Assembly: GCA_025362315.1 (NCBI GenBank)
Contig: JANYGP010000009.1
Span: 1 to 49,945, forward strand
Length of the DNA: 49,945 nucleotides
From: Polaromonas sp.
GTDB lineage: Bacteria; Pseudomonadota; Gammaproteobacteria; Burkholderiales; Burkholderiaceae_C
Reading direction: 5' to 3'
The notes beneath the pieces were generated by a model. That model was not told the DNA's origin, ran no database searches, and was given only the letters and a program-made list of their open reading frames with translations. Every line of letters begins with the position of its first letter. Position 1 is the first letter of the stretch. Of this stretch, positions 34,681 to 43,301 are shown piece by piece. A program made the translations under genes and the position numbers.

Positions 34681-34946
34681 CGCCAGGCGGTTTGCAGAGC
34701 GCGCTTTCGTAGGTCTGCACGCTAAGCTTTGCCGTTAAGCTTTGCCATCCTGAACTATCGCGATCCAACGACACCGAAGTTTGTAAGCCATCACGCCTTG
34801 CACACGCTATCAATTTGTAACAACTGGTTTGTCTTCGAGATCATCAGGCAATGCGTTGACCGTATAGTGACCCGACCTAACTGCTGCAGGTGCCTGGCCA
34901 ACTGCATGCACAAAGAAGCTGATGTTGATAAAAACAAAGGATGCAC
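34681..34946. other. Intergenic region before the DUF1800 gene
   Basis: This stretch lies between the divergent pseudogene and the DUF1800 gene. Small open frames are present but show no family features. It presumably carries the promoter of the DUF1800/DUF1501 pair and an AAAGGA ribosome site at 34935-34940. I see nothing else. Confidence 0.5.
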
Positions 34947-36890
34947 ATGATGACTGAAGAGCTGGTAACACACGAATCGATGCGAGTTGAACCAGACGCA
35001 TTGAGTCCTTTGCCCGATACCCTGCAAGGTTTTTCAGGGTCAGCAGCGGCGATCAGTGCAGCCGCCTTACTGGCGGCCTGTGGTGGTGGTGGGGGCAGTA
35101 ATCCAGGTGCAGCACCGTCCACTGGTAGCGGTTTGGGGGGCAACCAGGATCCGGCAGTCAATCCGGGATCAGGCGGAACGCCAATTGTCAATCCGGGCCC
35201 AGCACCGACTGTCGAAGTGCCAGTTGCACCCGGTTTTAATAATTTCCCCAAAGCCAACACCAGCGAAGAAGCGGCAAGATTTTTGCTGCAAAGTCAGCTG
35301 GACGCGTCCGAAATTGAAATCAGCAACCTCAAGGCAGGCAACTTTGCAGGCTACCTGCAGCAGCAGTTTGCCAAGCCAGTGGGCCAGACCGGGCTGCAGT
35401 GGCTCGACGAGCGAGGCTATGGAGAAGCCAATACCAGCCGGTATTTTTTTCAAACTTATCCAGCTGAATACATGCTGTGGAAACAATTATTCACGGCGCA
35501 AGATGGCATGCGAAAACGCATGGCACTGGCGCTGTCAGAATTTTTCGTGGCGTCCATGCAATCGGCTGAATTTGACTGGCGAAGCCACGGTTACGGGCGC
35601 TACTGGGATTTGCTGAACAGCAATGCCTTTGGCAATTTCCGCCAGCTGCTGGAAGAGGTCACGCTCAGCCCAGCCATGGGTTTCTTTTTAAACACGCGCG
35701 GCAACCAGAAAGAAAACGCACAAACCGGGCGAGTCCCAGACGAAAACTATGCGCGTGAGGTGATGCAGCTGTTTTCAATTGGACTGACGCTGCTTAACGT
35801 GGACGGTACCGAGAAAATAGTTGACGGCAAGAAAGTGGACAGTTACTCGCAGGTTGACGTCACAAATCTGGCGCGCGTTTTTACCGGATATATCCTGGAC
35901 ACGTCCGACGGTGAGCGACTGCCCGTGCTCAGGCCCGACGGCAGCCCGGACAACTACACCATCCCGAGCCGTCAGGTGGCTATCAAACCGATGGCACTTG
36001 ATGCAAGCAAGCATTCCACACTGGCATCCACATTTTTGGGAGTGACGGTGGGTGCAGGAGTACCCGGTGAAGATGCCTTAAAAATTGCACTGGATGCACT
36101 GGCCAATCACTCCAACACCGCGCCGTTTTTTGCCAAACAAATGATCCAGCGGCTGGTTACCAGCAGCCCCAGCCCTGCATACGTAGCACGCGTAGCCAAC
36201 GCTTTCAACAACAACGGCGCTGGGGTGCGCGGCGACTTGAAAGCAGTTTGGACCGCGATTTTGCTGGACGACGAAGCGCGCAGCCCGCAATCGCTGGCCA
36301 ACCCGGCTTTTGGCAAATTGCGCGAGCCCATGCTGCGTTTTGTCCAATGGGGTCGCACGTTTGGGCTGAAGTCCGGATTCAATTCCTGGAAAGTCAGCGC
36401 CACCCGGGGAACAGACGATTCTCTTGGGCAAAGCCCGCTGTTTGCACCATCCGTGTTTAATTTTTTCAGGCCCGGCTTTGTACCGCCCAACACGGCGCTT
36501 GCTACAAACAAGTCGTCTGCTCCCGAGTTTCAGATCGTCAACGAAACCACTGTGGGCGGGTACCTGAATTACATGCAGAACATCATCCGCTACGGCATTT
36601 ATGTGCCGGAGCCATCACAGGCTGAAGGCATCTTTCGAAATTACGTGCCCGACGTTGCGGCAACCTACACCGCTGAGCTGGCATTGGCGCTTGACGCACC
36701 GGCACTGGTGCGGCGGCTCAATTTGCTGATGTGCGCAGGTCAGCTGTCTGCGGCCACACAAAAGCTCATGACCGATGCCCTGAATGCCAATGCCTTGACT
36801 GCCAGCAGCAACAACGACCGAAAGCTTGACCGGATTTGTGCGGGCGTCTTGATGGTTCTGGGCTGCAGTGAATATCTTGTCCAAAAATAG
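34947..36890 (+). CDS. DUF1800 family protein, putative lipoprotein
   Basis: A 647-residue exported protein. Near the N-terminus a short hydrophobic stretch ends in LLAAC followed by a Gly run (about residues 38-50), suggesting lipidation. A Pro/Gly-rich linker follows, then the DUF1800 body with EEAARFLLQSQLDAS, RMALALSEFFVASM, LLEEVTLSPAMGFFLNT and NYAREVMQLFSIGL. The family's function is not established; members are nearly always paired with DUF1501 genes, as here. The start at 34947 is chosen from AAAGGA six bases upstream; 34941 and 34950 are alternatives. Confidence 0.87.
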   Translation: MMTEELVTHESMRVEPDALSPLPDTLQGFSGSAAAISAAALLAACGGGGGSNPGAAPSTGSGLGGNQDPAVNPGSGGTPIVNPGPAPTVEVPVAPGFNNFPKANTSEEAARFLLQSQLDASEIEISNLKAGNFAGYLQQQFAKPVGQTGLQWLDERGYGEANTSRYFFQTYPAEYMLWKQLFTAQDGMRKRMALALSEFFVASMQSAEFDWRSHGYGRYWDLLNSNAFGNFRQLLEEVTLSPAMGFFLNTRGNQKENAQTGRVPDENYAREVMQLFSIGLTLLNVDGTEKIVDGKKVDSYSQVDVTNLARVFTGYILDTSDGERLPVLRPDGSPDNYTIPSRQVAIKPMALDASKHSTLASTFLGVTVGAGVPGEDALKIALDALANHSNTAPFFAKQMIQRLVTSSPSPAYVARVANAFNNNGAGVRGDLKAVWTAILLDDEARSPQSLANPAFGKLREPMLRFVQWGRTFGLKSGFNSWKVSATRGTDDSLGQSPLFAPSVFNFFRPGFVPPNTALATNKSSAPEFQIVNETTVGGYLNYMQNIIRYGIYVPEPSQAEGIFRNYVPDVAATYTAELALALDAPALVRRLNLLMCAGQLSAATQKLMTDALNANALTASSNNDRKLDRICAGVLMVLGCSEYLVQK

Positions 36891-36936
36891 GCATTTCGCT
36901 TTCTGCCCTCCAATCAATTTACAAAACACTTAAAAC

Positions 36937-38394
36937 ATGCACCTGATGGACCCCCACTCCCATTCCCGCCGGGCCTTTTTGCGCCGCTCCGCACAACTGG
37001 CTTTTACCGGTGTGGCACTGCCTACCGCGCTCAACCTGGCATCAATGGGCGAAGCAGCTGCATTCAATGCGCCAGACGGCAGCTACAAAGCCCTGGTGTG
37101 CGTGTTCATGTATGGCGGCAACGACTACGCCAATACTGTGGTGCCTTATGACCAAGCCAGCTATGACAAGTACAGCAGCATTCGCACAGGTATCGCATTG
37201 CCAAGAGGCGATCTGAACGCTATGGTGCTTGAAGCCGCAGCGCCGGGTGGTTTGCAATACGCGCTTCATCCGTCAATGGCAGGTTTGCGTACGCTGTTCA
37301 ACAGCGGTCAAGCCGCAGTGCAGTTAAACGTAGGCCCGCTGGTGGTGCCTTTGACCAAAGCACAATATGCAGGCAACAACCGCACGCTGTATCCGCTGCC
37401 GCCCAAACTGTTTTCACACAACGATCAGCAAAGTGTGTGGCAGTCATCCTCACCCGAGGGCTCAACAATTGGCTTTGGCGGCAACATGGGCGACCTGGCC
37501 ATGGCCACCAATACCAATTCGCTGTTTACCTGCATCTCGGTCACAGGCAACGCTGTGTTTTTGGCAGGTGATTCGGCTCTGGCCTATCAGGTCAGCCCCA
37601 ACGGCGCAGTCAAGATAAACAGTGTGGCAGGTGACGTGTATGGCTCGTCCGCCGTCAAAGGCGCCATGGGCCAGTTGCTGCAGCAAACCCGCAGCCACCT
37701 GCTGGAAAATGAATACAACACCGTAACGCGGCGCGCGATCACGTCGGAAGGCTCCATCACCGCTGCAATTGCCGCAAGTGCTGCGGCAGACACACCTGCC
37801 TACGCTCCTTTTGCAGGCATCACCGGTAACTCGCTGGCATCACAGCTGAAAATGGTGGCTCGCCTGATTGGTGCGCGCGGCAGTCTGGGTGCAAAGCGCC
37901 AGGTGTTTTTTGTGTCCCTGGGTGGGTTTGACCTGCACGACAACCTGCTGACCAATCACCCCACCAACATGAAGCGCGTAAGCGATGCCATGAAGGCTTT
38001 TTACGACACAACTGCCAATCTGGGAGTGGCTGGCAATGTCACGGCATTCACGGCATCAGACTTTGGCCGCACACTGACCAGCAATGGTGATGGGTCCGAC
38101 CACGGTTGGGGCAACCACCACTTTGTCGTCGGCGGCGCGGTGAAAGGCAAGGCGTTTTATGGCACGCCACCACCTGTCAGCGTTGGCAACACAACAGCAC
38201 CTGAAGACCAGTGGCATGTCGGCCAGGGCCGATTGCTGCCCAGCACATCGGTAGACCAGTACGCCGCCACACTGGCCAAATGGTTTGGCGTCGAGGCCAG
38301 TGAAATGGCTGGCGTATTGCCCAACATCAACAGGTTCGGCGCTGCTGGTGGGCGGCTTGATTACCCGATTGATCTGGGGTTTTTAAAGCCTTGA
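36937..38394 (+). CDS. DUF1501 family protein, Tat-exported
   Basis: A 485-residue protein with a twin-arginine leader (SRRAFLRRSAQLAFTGVALP) and the DUF1501 body: VCVFMYGGNDYANTVVPYD (about residues 51-69), QVFFVSLGGFDLHDN, FTASDFGRTLTSNGDGSDHGWG. These metal-binding-type residues resemble the alkaline-phosphatase/sulfatase fold, but no reaction is established. It follows the DUF1800 gene by 46 bases, forming the usual pair. Confidence 0.88.
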   Translation: MHLMDPHSHSRRAFLRRSAQLAFTGVALPTALNLASMGEAAAFNAPDGSYKALVCVFMYGGNDYANTVVPYDQASYDKYSSIRTGIALPRGDLNAMVLEAAAPGGLQYALHPSMAGLRTLFNSGQAAVQLNVGPLVVPLTKAQYAGNNRTLYPLPPKLFSHNDQQSVWQSSSPEGSTIGFGGNMGDLAMATNTNSLFTCISVTGNAVFLAGDSALAYQVSPNGAVKINSVAGDVYGSSAVKGAMGQLLQQTRSHLLENEYNTVTRRAITSEGSITAAIAASAAADTPAYAPFAGITGNSLASQLKMVARLIGARGSLGAKRQVFFVSLGGFDLHDNLLTNHPTNMKRVSDAMKAFYDTTANLGVAGNVTAFTASDFGRTLTSNGDGSDHGWGNHHFVVGGAVKGKAFYGTPPPVSVGNTTAPEDQWHVGQGRLLPSTSVDQYAATLAKWFGVEASEMAGVLPNINRFGAAGGRLDYPIDLGFLKP

Positions 38395-38672
38395 TGAATC
38401 CCCAACAAACAGCAGCTCGATTTCTGGCATGAGGGCTAAAGCCACAAAAAGTTCAGAAGGTGCAAGCTGCTGAGGTTGCTATCTTGTCCTGCCATTTCTT
38501 TTTTTGGATTTATGAAAAGATTGGGGCACTACAAATACATTGCCCAACACGCGCTCCCTACGCTATCTGTTCCAGGCAGCCAGAGTGGTAGGAGAGAGCC
38601 AAGCGACCACGATAACGCCATCGACATCGATTTCGATAGGTTTAGCTGTGCAGGCTTGGCTGGCTGAGTCGC
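38395..38672. other. Intergenic region between convergent genes
   Basis: 278 bases between the DUF1501 gene and the second Bug receptor, whose 3' ends face each other. Small frames here look non-coding. A faint likeness to the dispersed repeat near 38410-38450 (CAGCAGCT ... GGGCTAAAGCC) is too weak to call. Confidence 0.5.
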
Positions 38673-39689
38673 CTAGTCCAAACTGATACCGCGCTCCTTG
38701 ATCAACTTGCGCCAAACAATATTTTCTACAGCGATATAACCGGCCAGTAAATTGGCATCGCTCGGCACAGGTTCCCAGCCCGCGTCAAGGAGTTTTTTCC
38801 TCACCACAGGGTTTGCAATCGCGGATTGCATTTCCTTACCCAGCCTTGCCTGGATTTCGCCAGGGGTATTTTTAGGAACGACCAGACCCTGCCACGCGTA
38901 CGCTTCTACATCTTTGTAGCCCATTTCTATGGCCGTTGGCACATCTGGCAATTGAGCCAGTCGTTTGGATGACATCACGGCAAGCGGTATCAACTTACCG
39001 GACTTGATATGCTGCATGCCCACGGAACTGTCCACCATCATCAGCTGTATTTGGCCGCCCAAAATATCCTGCACAGCCGGTGCCGCACCACGATAAGGCA
39101 CGTGCAGTACAAATGTGTTGGAGCGACTCTTGAACAATTCCATCGCCAAATGATGTGGGCTGCCCGCGCCAGGGGACGCGTAGCTCAACTTGCCTGGGTT
39201 GCTTTTCAATGTCGCGATTAATTCCTTCGCGTTTTTTATGCCAGCACTCGGTGATGCGACGATGATCAGCGGCACGCGGGCCATCAGCCCGATAGGGGCA
39301 AAGTCACGCACCGGGTCATAGGCCAGTTTTTTGTATAGCACGGGGTTGTAAATCAGCACGCCGTTGTCTGCGCTGAGCAAGGTGTATCCATCAGCCGGGG
39401 CTTTTGCTACAACATCTGCAGCAATGCTGGCAGCCGCACCCGGGCGGTTTTCAACGATGACGGGTTGTCCCATTTGGGTAGACATTTGCGCAGATACAGC
39501 ACGAGCCAAAAAGTCAGAGCCACCGCCAGCGGGGTAGCCAACCACCCACTTCACGGGTTTGTCAGGGTAGTTTTGCGCTTGGGCTGTCACGCAGGTTGCA
39601 AGCATCATGCCCAAACTGACCGCGCTGACGCCGTTTGACAAGTTCATGTGGCGCATCCATCGCGAAACGTTCTGATAAATTTTTTTCAT
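38673..39689 (-). CDS. Bug-family (TctC-like) periplasmic receptor
   Basis: A 338-residue receptor with a signal region ending near TAQAQ. Bug hallmarks: WVVGYPAGGGSDFLARAVSAQM (about residues 48-69), VIVENRPGAAASIAADVV and VPYRGAAPAVQDILGGQIQLM. It stands alone with no transporter membrane genes beside it. Ligand unknown. Confidence 0.92.
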   Translation of the reverse strand: MKKIYQNVSRWMRHMNLSNGVSAVSLGMMLATCVTAQAQNYPDKPVKWVVGYPAGGGSDFLARAVSAQMSTQMGQPVIVENRPGAAASIAADVVAKAPADGYTLLSADNGVLIYNPVLYKKLAYDPVRDFAPIGLMARVPLIIVASPSAGIKNAKELIATLKSNPGKLSYASPGAGSPHHLAMELFKSRSNTFVLHVPYRGAAPAVQDILGGQIQLMMVDSSVGMQHIKSGKLIPLAVMSSKRLAQLPDVPTAIEMGYKDVEAYAWQGLVVPKNTPGEIQARLGKEMQSAIANPVVRKKLLDAGWEPVPSDANLLAGYIAVENIVWRKLIKERGISLD

Positions 39690-39891
39690 TGGGTGATGAC
39701 AAGCTGTTGGGCAGGTGCTTTGTATTTGTGAAATTGGATTGGAGATAAAACTCGGCTAAATGAAACGCCAGTTTTAGACAACGGAGGCAATAAGCCCCGA
39801 AAGTTTGATGTGAGACGTATTGCTGCTGATGACTAAAAACTCCTTTCCAATGGAAACATTGATTTGCTACTCAACAAATATCTGCTGACGC

Positions 39892-40947
39892 TCAATGTGC
39901 TGACGCTAACGCCTGATTTGAGGCTATTTTTTCAATGCGTGGATGCATCAGCGCAAACCACAGTGGCGGCACCATTGCCAGCATCAGGCACCCTGCGTAT
40001 CCGGTAGGCAATTGCGGCCCAGGCAACGGCTGAAGCGTTGCGTAGGGCTTCCAGGCGTGCATGTGGTGGTCTGAGTGGCGTTGCAGGTTGGCCAGCATGG
40101 AGTTGGTGGCCACATGGTCTGCGTTCCAGGCGTGCATCATGCCAAAAGCTTCACGCTTGCCGTCGGTGGTTTTGCGCTGCAGGCCGTAATGTTCAATGTA
40201 GTTGACTATCTCCAGCAAGACAAAAGCGACAACCGACTGACCGATAAAAAAAACTATGAATTTAGGAGCTGCTTGCGCACGAAAAATAAGGGCTAGAGCA
40301 ATAATTACTGCTAAAGATGCAGCAGTGCTCCATGCCAGGGGGCTGCGCAGCCAGCTGGTTTTCATTTGCCGGATACGCTGGGCCTCCAGTCGCCAGCCGC
40401 TTTGCAGACTGCCCCATAAAGTGCGCGGCAAAAACTGGTACAGCGTCTCACCCATGCGGGACGTTGCGGCATCCGGGTGTGTGGCGGCTCTGGGGTGGTG
40501 ACCCCGGTAATGCTCCACCATAAAGTGGCCGTAGCACACACTGCTCATCAGCACCCAGCCACAAAAGCGGTCTATTTTTGATTTGCTGTGGCCCAGCTCA
40601 TGGGCAAAAGTGATGCCCTGCGAGCCAGTGATGAAACCCACGCTGAAAGCGATACCCAGCACGGTCAGCCAATCGGCCTGCACGACAGCACGCATGCCAA
40701 CAGCAATCAACGCCAGTTGCAGCACCACATAAACACGCAGCACTGCACTGAAATAAGTCATGCGCGTGTCGGCAGCAACCGCATCAGGAGACTGCTTGCC
40801 ACCGGGCATGAAAACATCGACCAGCGCAATGCCCCACCAGATGGCCAGAGTCCAGAGCGCAGCTAGCGTGGGCAAAAATGTCACGCTGTAAATGGTCAGG
40901 GCAGGCAAAAGCCAGGCAACAAGAAATCGCAGGTCGGAGATGCGCAT
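39892..40947 (-). CDS. alkB: AlkB-type alkane 1-monooxygenase (di-iron membrane hydroxylase)
   Basis: A 351-residue integral membrane enzyme that hydroxylates the terminal carbon of alkanes using electrons from rubredoxin. All family histidine motifs are present: HELGHSK (residues 116-122), EHYRGHHPRAATHPDAATSR (145-164), NYIEHYGL (249-256) and LQRHSDHH (288-295). The start at 40947 (MRISDLRFLVAW) is preferred over 40983. Residues about 217-233 (ALALIFRAQAAPKFIVF) are encoded by dispersed-repeat copy G, within a membrane helix. No rubredoxin gene lies nearby. Related xylene-type hydroxylases are an alternative. Confidence 0.88.
   Translation of the reverse strand: MRISDLRFLVAWLLPALTIYSVTFLPTLAALWTLAIWWGIALVDVFMPGGKQSPDAVAADTRMTYFSAVLRVYVVLQLALIAVGMRAVVQADWLTVLGIAFSVGFITGSQGITFAHELGHSKSKIDRFCGWVLMSSVCYGHFMVEHYRGHHPRAATHPDAATSRMGETLYQFLPRTLWGSLQSGWRLEAQRIRQMKTSWLRSPLAWSTAASLAVIIALALIFRAQAAPKFIVFFIGQSVVAFVLLEIVNYIEHYGLQRKTTDGKREAFGMMHAWNADHVATNSMLANLQRHSDHHMHAWKPYATLQPLPGPQLPTGYAGCLMLAMVPPLWFALMHPRIEKIASNQALASAH
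40251..40302 (-). repeat. Dispersed intergenic repeat, copy G, inside alkB
   Basis: On the minus (coding) strand: GCTCTAGCCCTTATTTTTC, GTGCGCAAGCAGCTCC, TAAATTCATAG. It matches copies A, B and D and is read through in frame by alkB as part of a hydrophobic segment. Confidence 0.8.
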
Positions 40948-41040
40948 GAGTACAAATGTCTCACAAACCGGTCTCTGCTGCAACTGTAGCTAGCCCTGAT
41001 TCCCTTCAAATACTTGGGAGAACGACCGTGTCAGTGGCTA

Positions 41041-42255
41041 TCAACGCCTCAGTTCTCGCAGGTAAATTGCCCGGGCCGCCAAAGCCGTGTCTCCAAAATC
41101 ACTGAACAGGCCATCCAGCCCCAAGCGGAAAAACTGAAGGTATTCGGCCACCGGATCGCCTTGATAGTCCAGCGCCAGACGACGTGCCTCGTTGCGAAAT
41201 GTGAAAGCGTGCACAAACAGCCCTGCCTTGTGCGCATCATCAATCAGCGTTGTGGGCGCCTGTGTGCTGGCATCGGAATAGTCGATCTTGCCGTCGCCGT
41301 TCATGTCACGCAAATTGCCTGCGGCATCCAGCGTGCCCTTGACAGGCACGATGTATGGCTTCCATGGGCCAATGCCGTCAGCGTACTGTTTTATTTCAGC
41401 CAGTCCAGCGGGCGTGACCATGGCACTGAAAAGGCGGGTGTCCCCTTTTAAAAACCAGTCGTAGGGCCGGTCGTACGGTGCAGCGTATGTCAGTTTGCCT
41501 GTTTTCAGGTCATAGTCATCCGCATCAATCAATTGAACCAGCTTGGCCTGCAGGCCTTTGGCTTTCATCTCCTTCAGACTGCCCGGCTCAAAGCTTTGCA
41601 CATAAACGGGTGATGCCTTGTTGTTCCAGCCTGCATTGGCAATAGCAGCGATGAGTTTGTCTTCCAGCGGCAGGCCCAGCGCCCGGTGATAACTTGGATT
41701 TTTGGTTTCCGGGTAAACAGCAATGGGGCGGTTAAGTTGAGTGCTGCGCAACTTAACCAGATCAATCAGCTCCTGAAAAGTAATGACCTTGAATTTGCCA
41801 TCGTTACTTTTGTCCCGTGTTGGATCAGTGGTGATGATGGCACCCAATGTCTTGATTTCAGCCAGTGTGAAGTCGCTGGCAAACCAGCCGGTCTGGGTTT
41901 CACCATCGACCTGGGTGGTTTTTTTCCGGCTGGCAAATTCAGGCCGCTTGGCCACGTCGGTGCTGAAATCCAGATTCGGATCGTGCCGTGCAATCAACAC
42001 GCCGTCCTTGGTACTGATCAGATCTGGCTCGACAGCATTGGCTCCAAAGTCAATGGCGCGGGCGTAAGCTTCCAATGTTTCCTCAGGCAACGCGCCAGAA
42101 GCACCCCGATGGGCAATGACCAGCGGCGGCTGATTGTCAAGAGTTTTGAAAGGCAGACTGGTATCACCGCCACCGCCACAGGCGACCAGGGTCAGCGATG
42201 TCGCACTGAAAACAAGCGTCAACCTGACGCGCCGAAGGATGTGGTGAGCAAGCAT
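41041..42255 (-). CDS. Glycerophosphodiester phosphodiesterase, lipoprotein
   Basis: A 404-residue exported enzyme that hydrolyses glycerophosphodiesters to glycerol-3-phosphate and an alcohol. Signal peptide with lipobox LTLVAC followed by Gly residues. Catalytic GDPD stretch: VIAHRGASGALPEETLEAYA (His, Glu), then GANAVEPDLISTKDGVLIARHD (Glu, Asp, His). The start at 42255 follows the signal-peptide logic; the longer frame to 42447 overlaps the EamA gene. Confidence 0.9.
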   Translation of the reverse strand: MLAHHILRRVRLTLVFSATSLTLVACGGGGDTSLPFKTLDNQPPLVIAHRGASGALPEETLEAYARAIDFGANAVEPDLISTKDGVLIARHDPNLDFSTDVAKRPEFASRKKTTQVDGETQTGWFASDFTLAEIKTLGAIITTDPTRDKSNDGKFKVITFQELIDLVKLRSTQLNRPIAVYPETKNPSYHRALGLPLEDKLIAAIANAGWNNKASPVYVQSFEPGSLKEMKAKGLQAKLVQLIDADDYDLKTGKLTYAAPYDRPYDWFLKGDTRLFSAMVTPAGLAEIKQYADGIGPWKPYIVPVKGTLDAAGNLRDMNGDGKIDYSDASTQAPTTLIDDAHKAGLFVHAFTFRNEARRLALDYQGDPVAEYLQFFRLGLDGLFSDFGDTALAARAIYLRELRR

Positions 42256-42374
42256 GCGAAGACCTGGCTGGTTAAGAAGACTTTCAGTGTGTGCTTTATT
42301 TGTGACAGTTATTTGAACAGCATGCGTATGAGTTGAAACAGTGTGTTCGGGTGTTCGAGCTGGCAGGAATCTGG

Positions 42375-43301
42375 TTACCGCCGACTGAACGCTCCACCCA
42401 ACATCACACAGGCGAGTGCTGCTGCCAGCAGCGCAATGCCGCCCCACTGCCAGGGGGTGATGGTCTCATTGAGCACCAGCATACCGGTTGCCAGTCCCAC
42501 CACCGGCACGCCCAGGCTGAATGGGGCCACGCGATTGGCAGGGTGGCGCTTGAGCAGGCCAGTCCAGAGGCTGTAGCCCACGATGGTGGCGGCCCAACCC
42601 AGATACGCCACGGCTGCCCATGAAGATGCACGGGCTTGCAGCCACTGCCAGCGAATGTCCGGTGCATCAAACGCCAACGATAGGACGACAAATGGCAGCA
42701 CTGCAACCGAGCTGCTCCACACCACAAAAGCGACGGGAGAGTATTCAATAGCTGTTTGCTGTGCCCGTCTGGCCACAATGTTTGACGCGGCCCACATGGC
42801 AGCTGCGCACAGGGTCAGCAAAAGGCCCGGCAAAGTTGTGGCGGTCATACTGGAAGTAACAACATCGCTGCCATCGCCAGGCAAGACATAGTTAAGAACA
42901 AAGCAGCCCAATCCCAGTGCCGCCAGCAACATGCCGGCCTGCTGCTGACGATTGGCGCGTTCATGCAGCAAGACAAATCCAAACAGCGCTGTGAAAAATA
43001 CCTGTGTTTGCAGCAGCACCGACGCCAAGGCAGCCGTCATGCCCACCTTAAGCGCGAAAAACAAAATTCCAAACTGGCCCACACCCTGAAAAAGCCCGTA
43101 CATCAACAGCCATTTGCGTGCAATCGGCGGGGGCTTGATAAACAGCAGCAGCGGCAACACTGCAAATACATAGCGTGCAGCGCCTAGCTGAAAAGGCGTG
43201 AAGTCGCGCAGGGCGAACTTCATCACAACAAAGTTCAGCCCCCAAATAACCACGACGGCCAACACCGCCACCAGATCACGGCCTGTCAGTCGCCCAGTCA
43301 T
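42375..43301 (-). CDS. EamA/DMT-family transporter
   Basis: A 308-residue inner-membrane protein with ten predicted helices in two EamA repeats: [20 protein letters not shown] near the start and [15 protein letters not shown] opening the second half. Its ATG overlaps the uvrA stop (ATGA), so it is read from the uvrA transcript. Members export amino acids or metabolites; substrate unknown. Confidence 0.87.
   Translation of the reverse strand: MTGRLTGRDLVAVLAVVVIWGLNFVVMKFALRDFTPFQLGAARYVFAVLPLLLFIKPPPIARKWLLMYGLFQGVGQFGILFFALKVGMTAALASVLLQTQVFFTALFGFVLLHERANRQQQAGMLLAALGLGCFVLNYVLPGDGSDVVTSSMTATTLPGLLLTLCAAAMWAASNIVARRAQQTAIEYSPVAFVVWSSSVAVLPFVVLSLAFDAPDIRWQWLQARASSWAAVAYLGWAATIVGYSLWTGLLKRHPANRVAPFSLGVPVVGLATGMLVLNETITPWQWGGIALLAAALACVMLGGAFSRR

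Noticed and set aside
38408..38452. Possible further copy of the dispersed repeat
   Set aside because: CAGCAGCT and GGGCTAAAGCC occur in roughly the right order, but the spacer and the GGGCGC block do not align.
41686..42336. A 216-codon open frame antisense to the GDPD gene
   Set aside because: It overlaps the catalytic region of a clear enzyme and has no ribosome site or family features.
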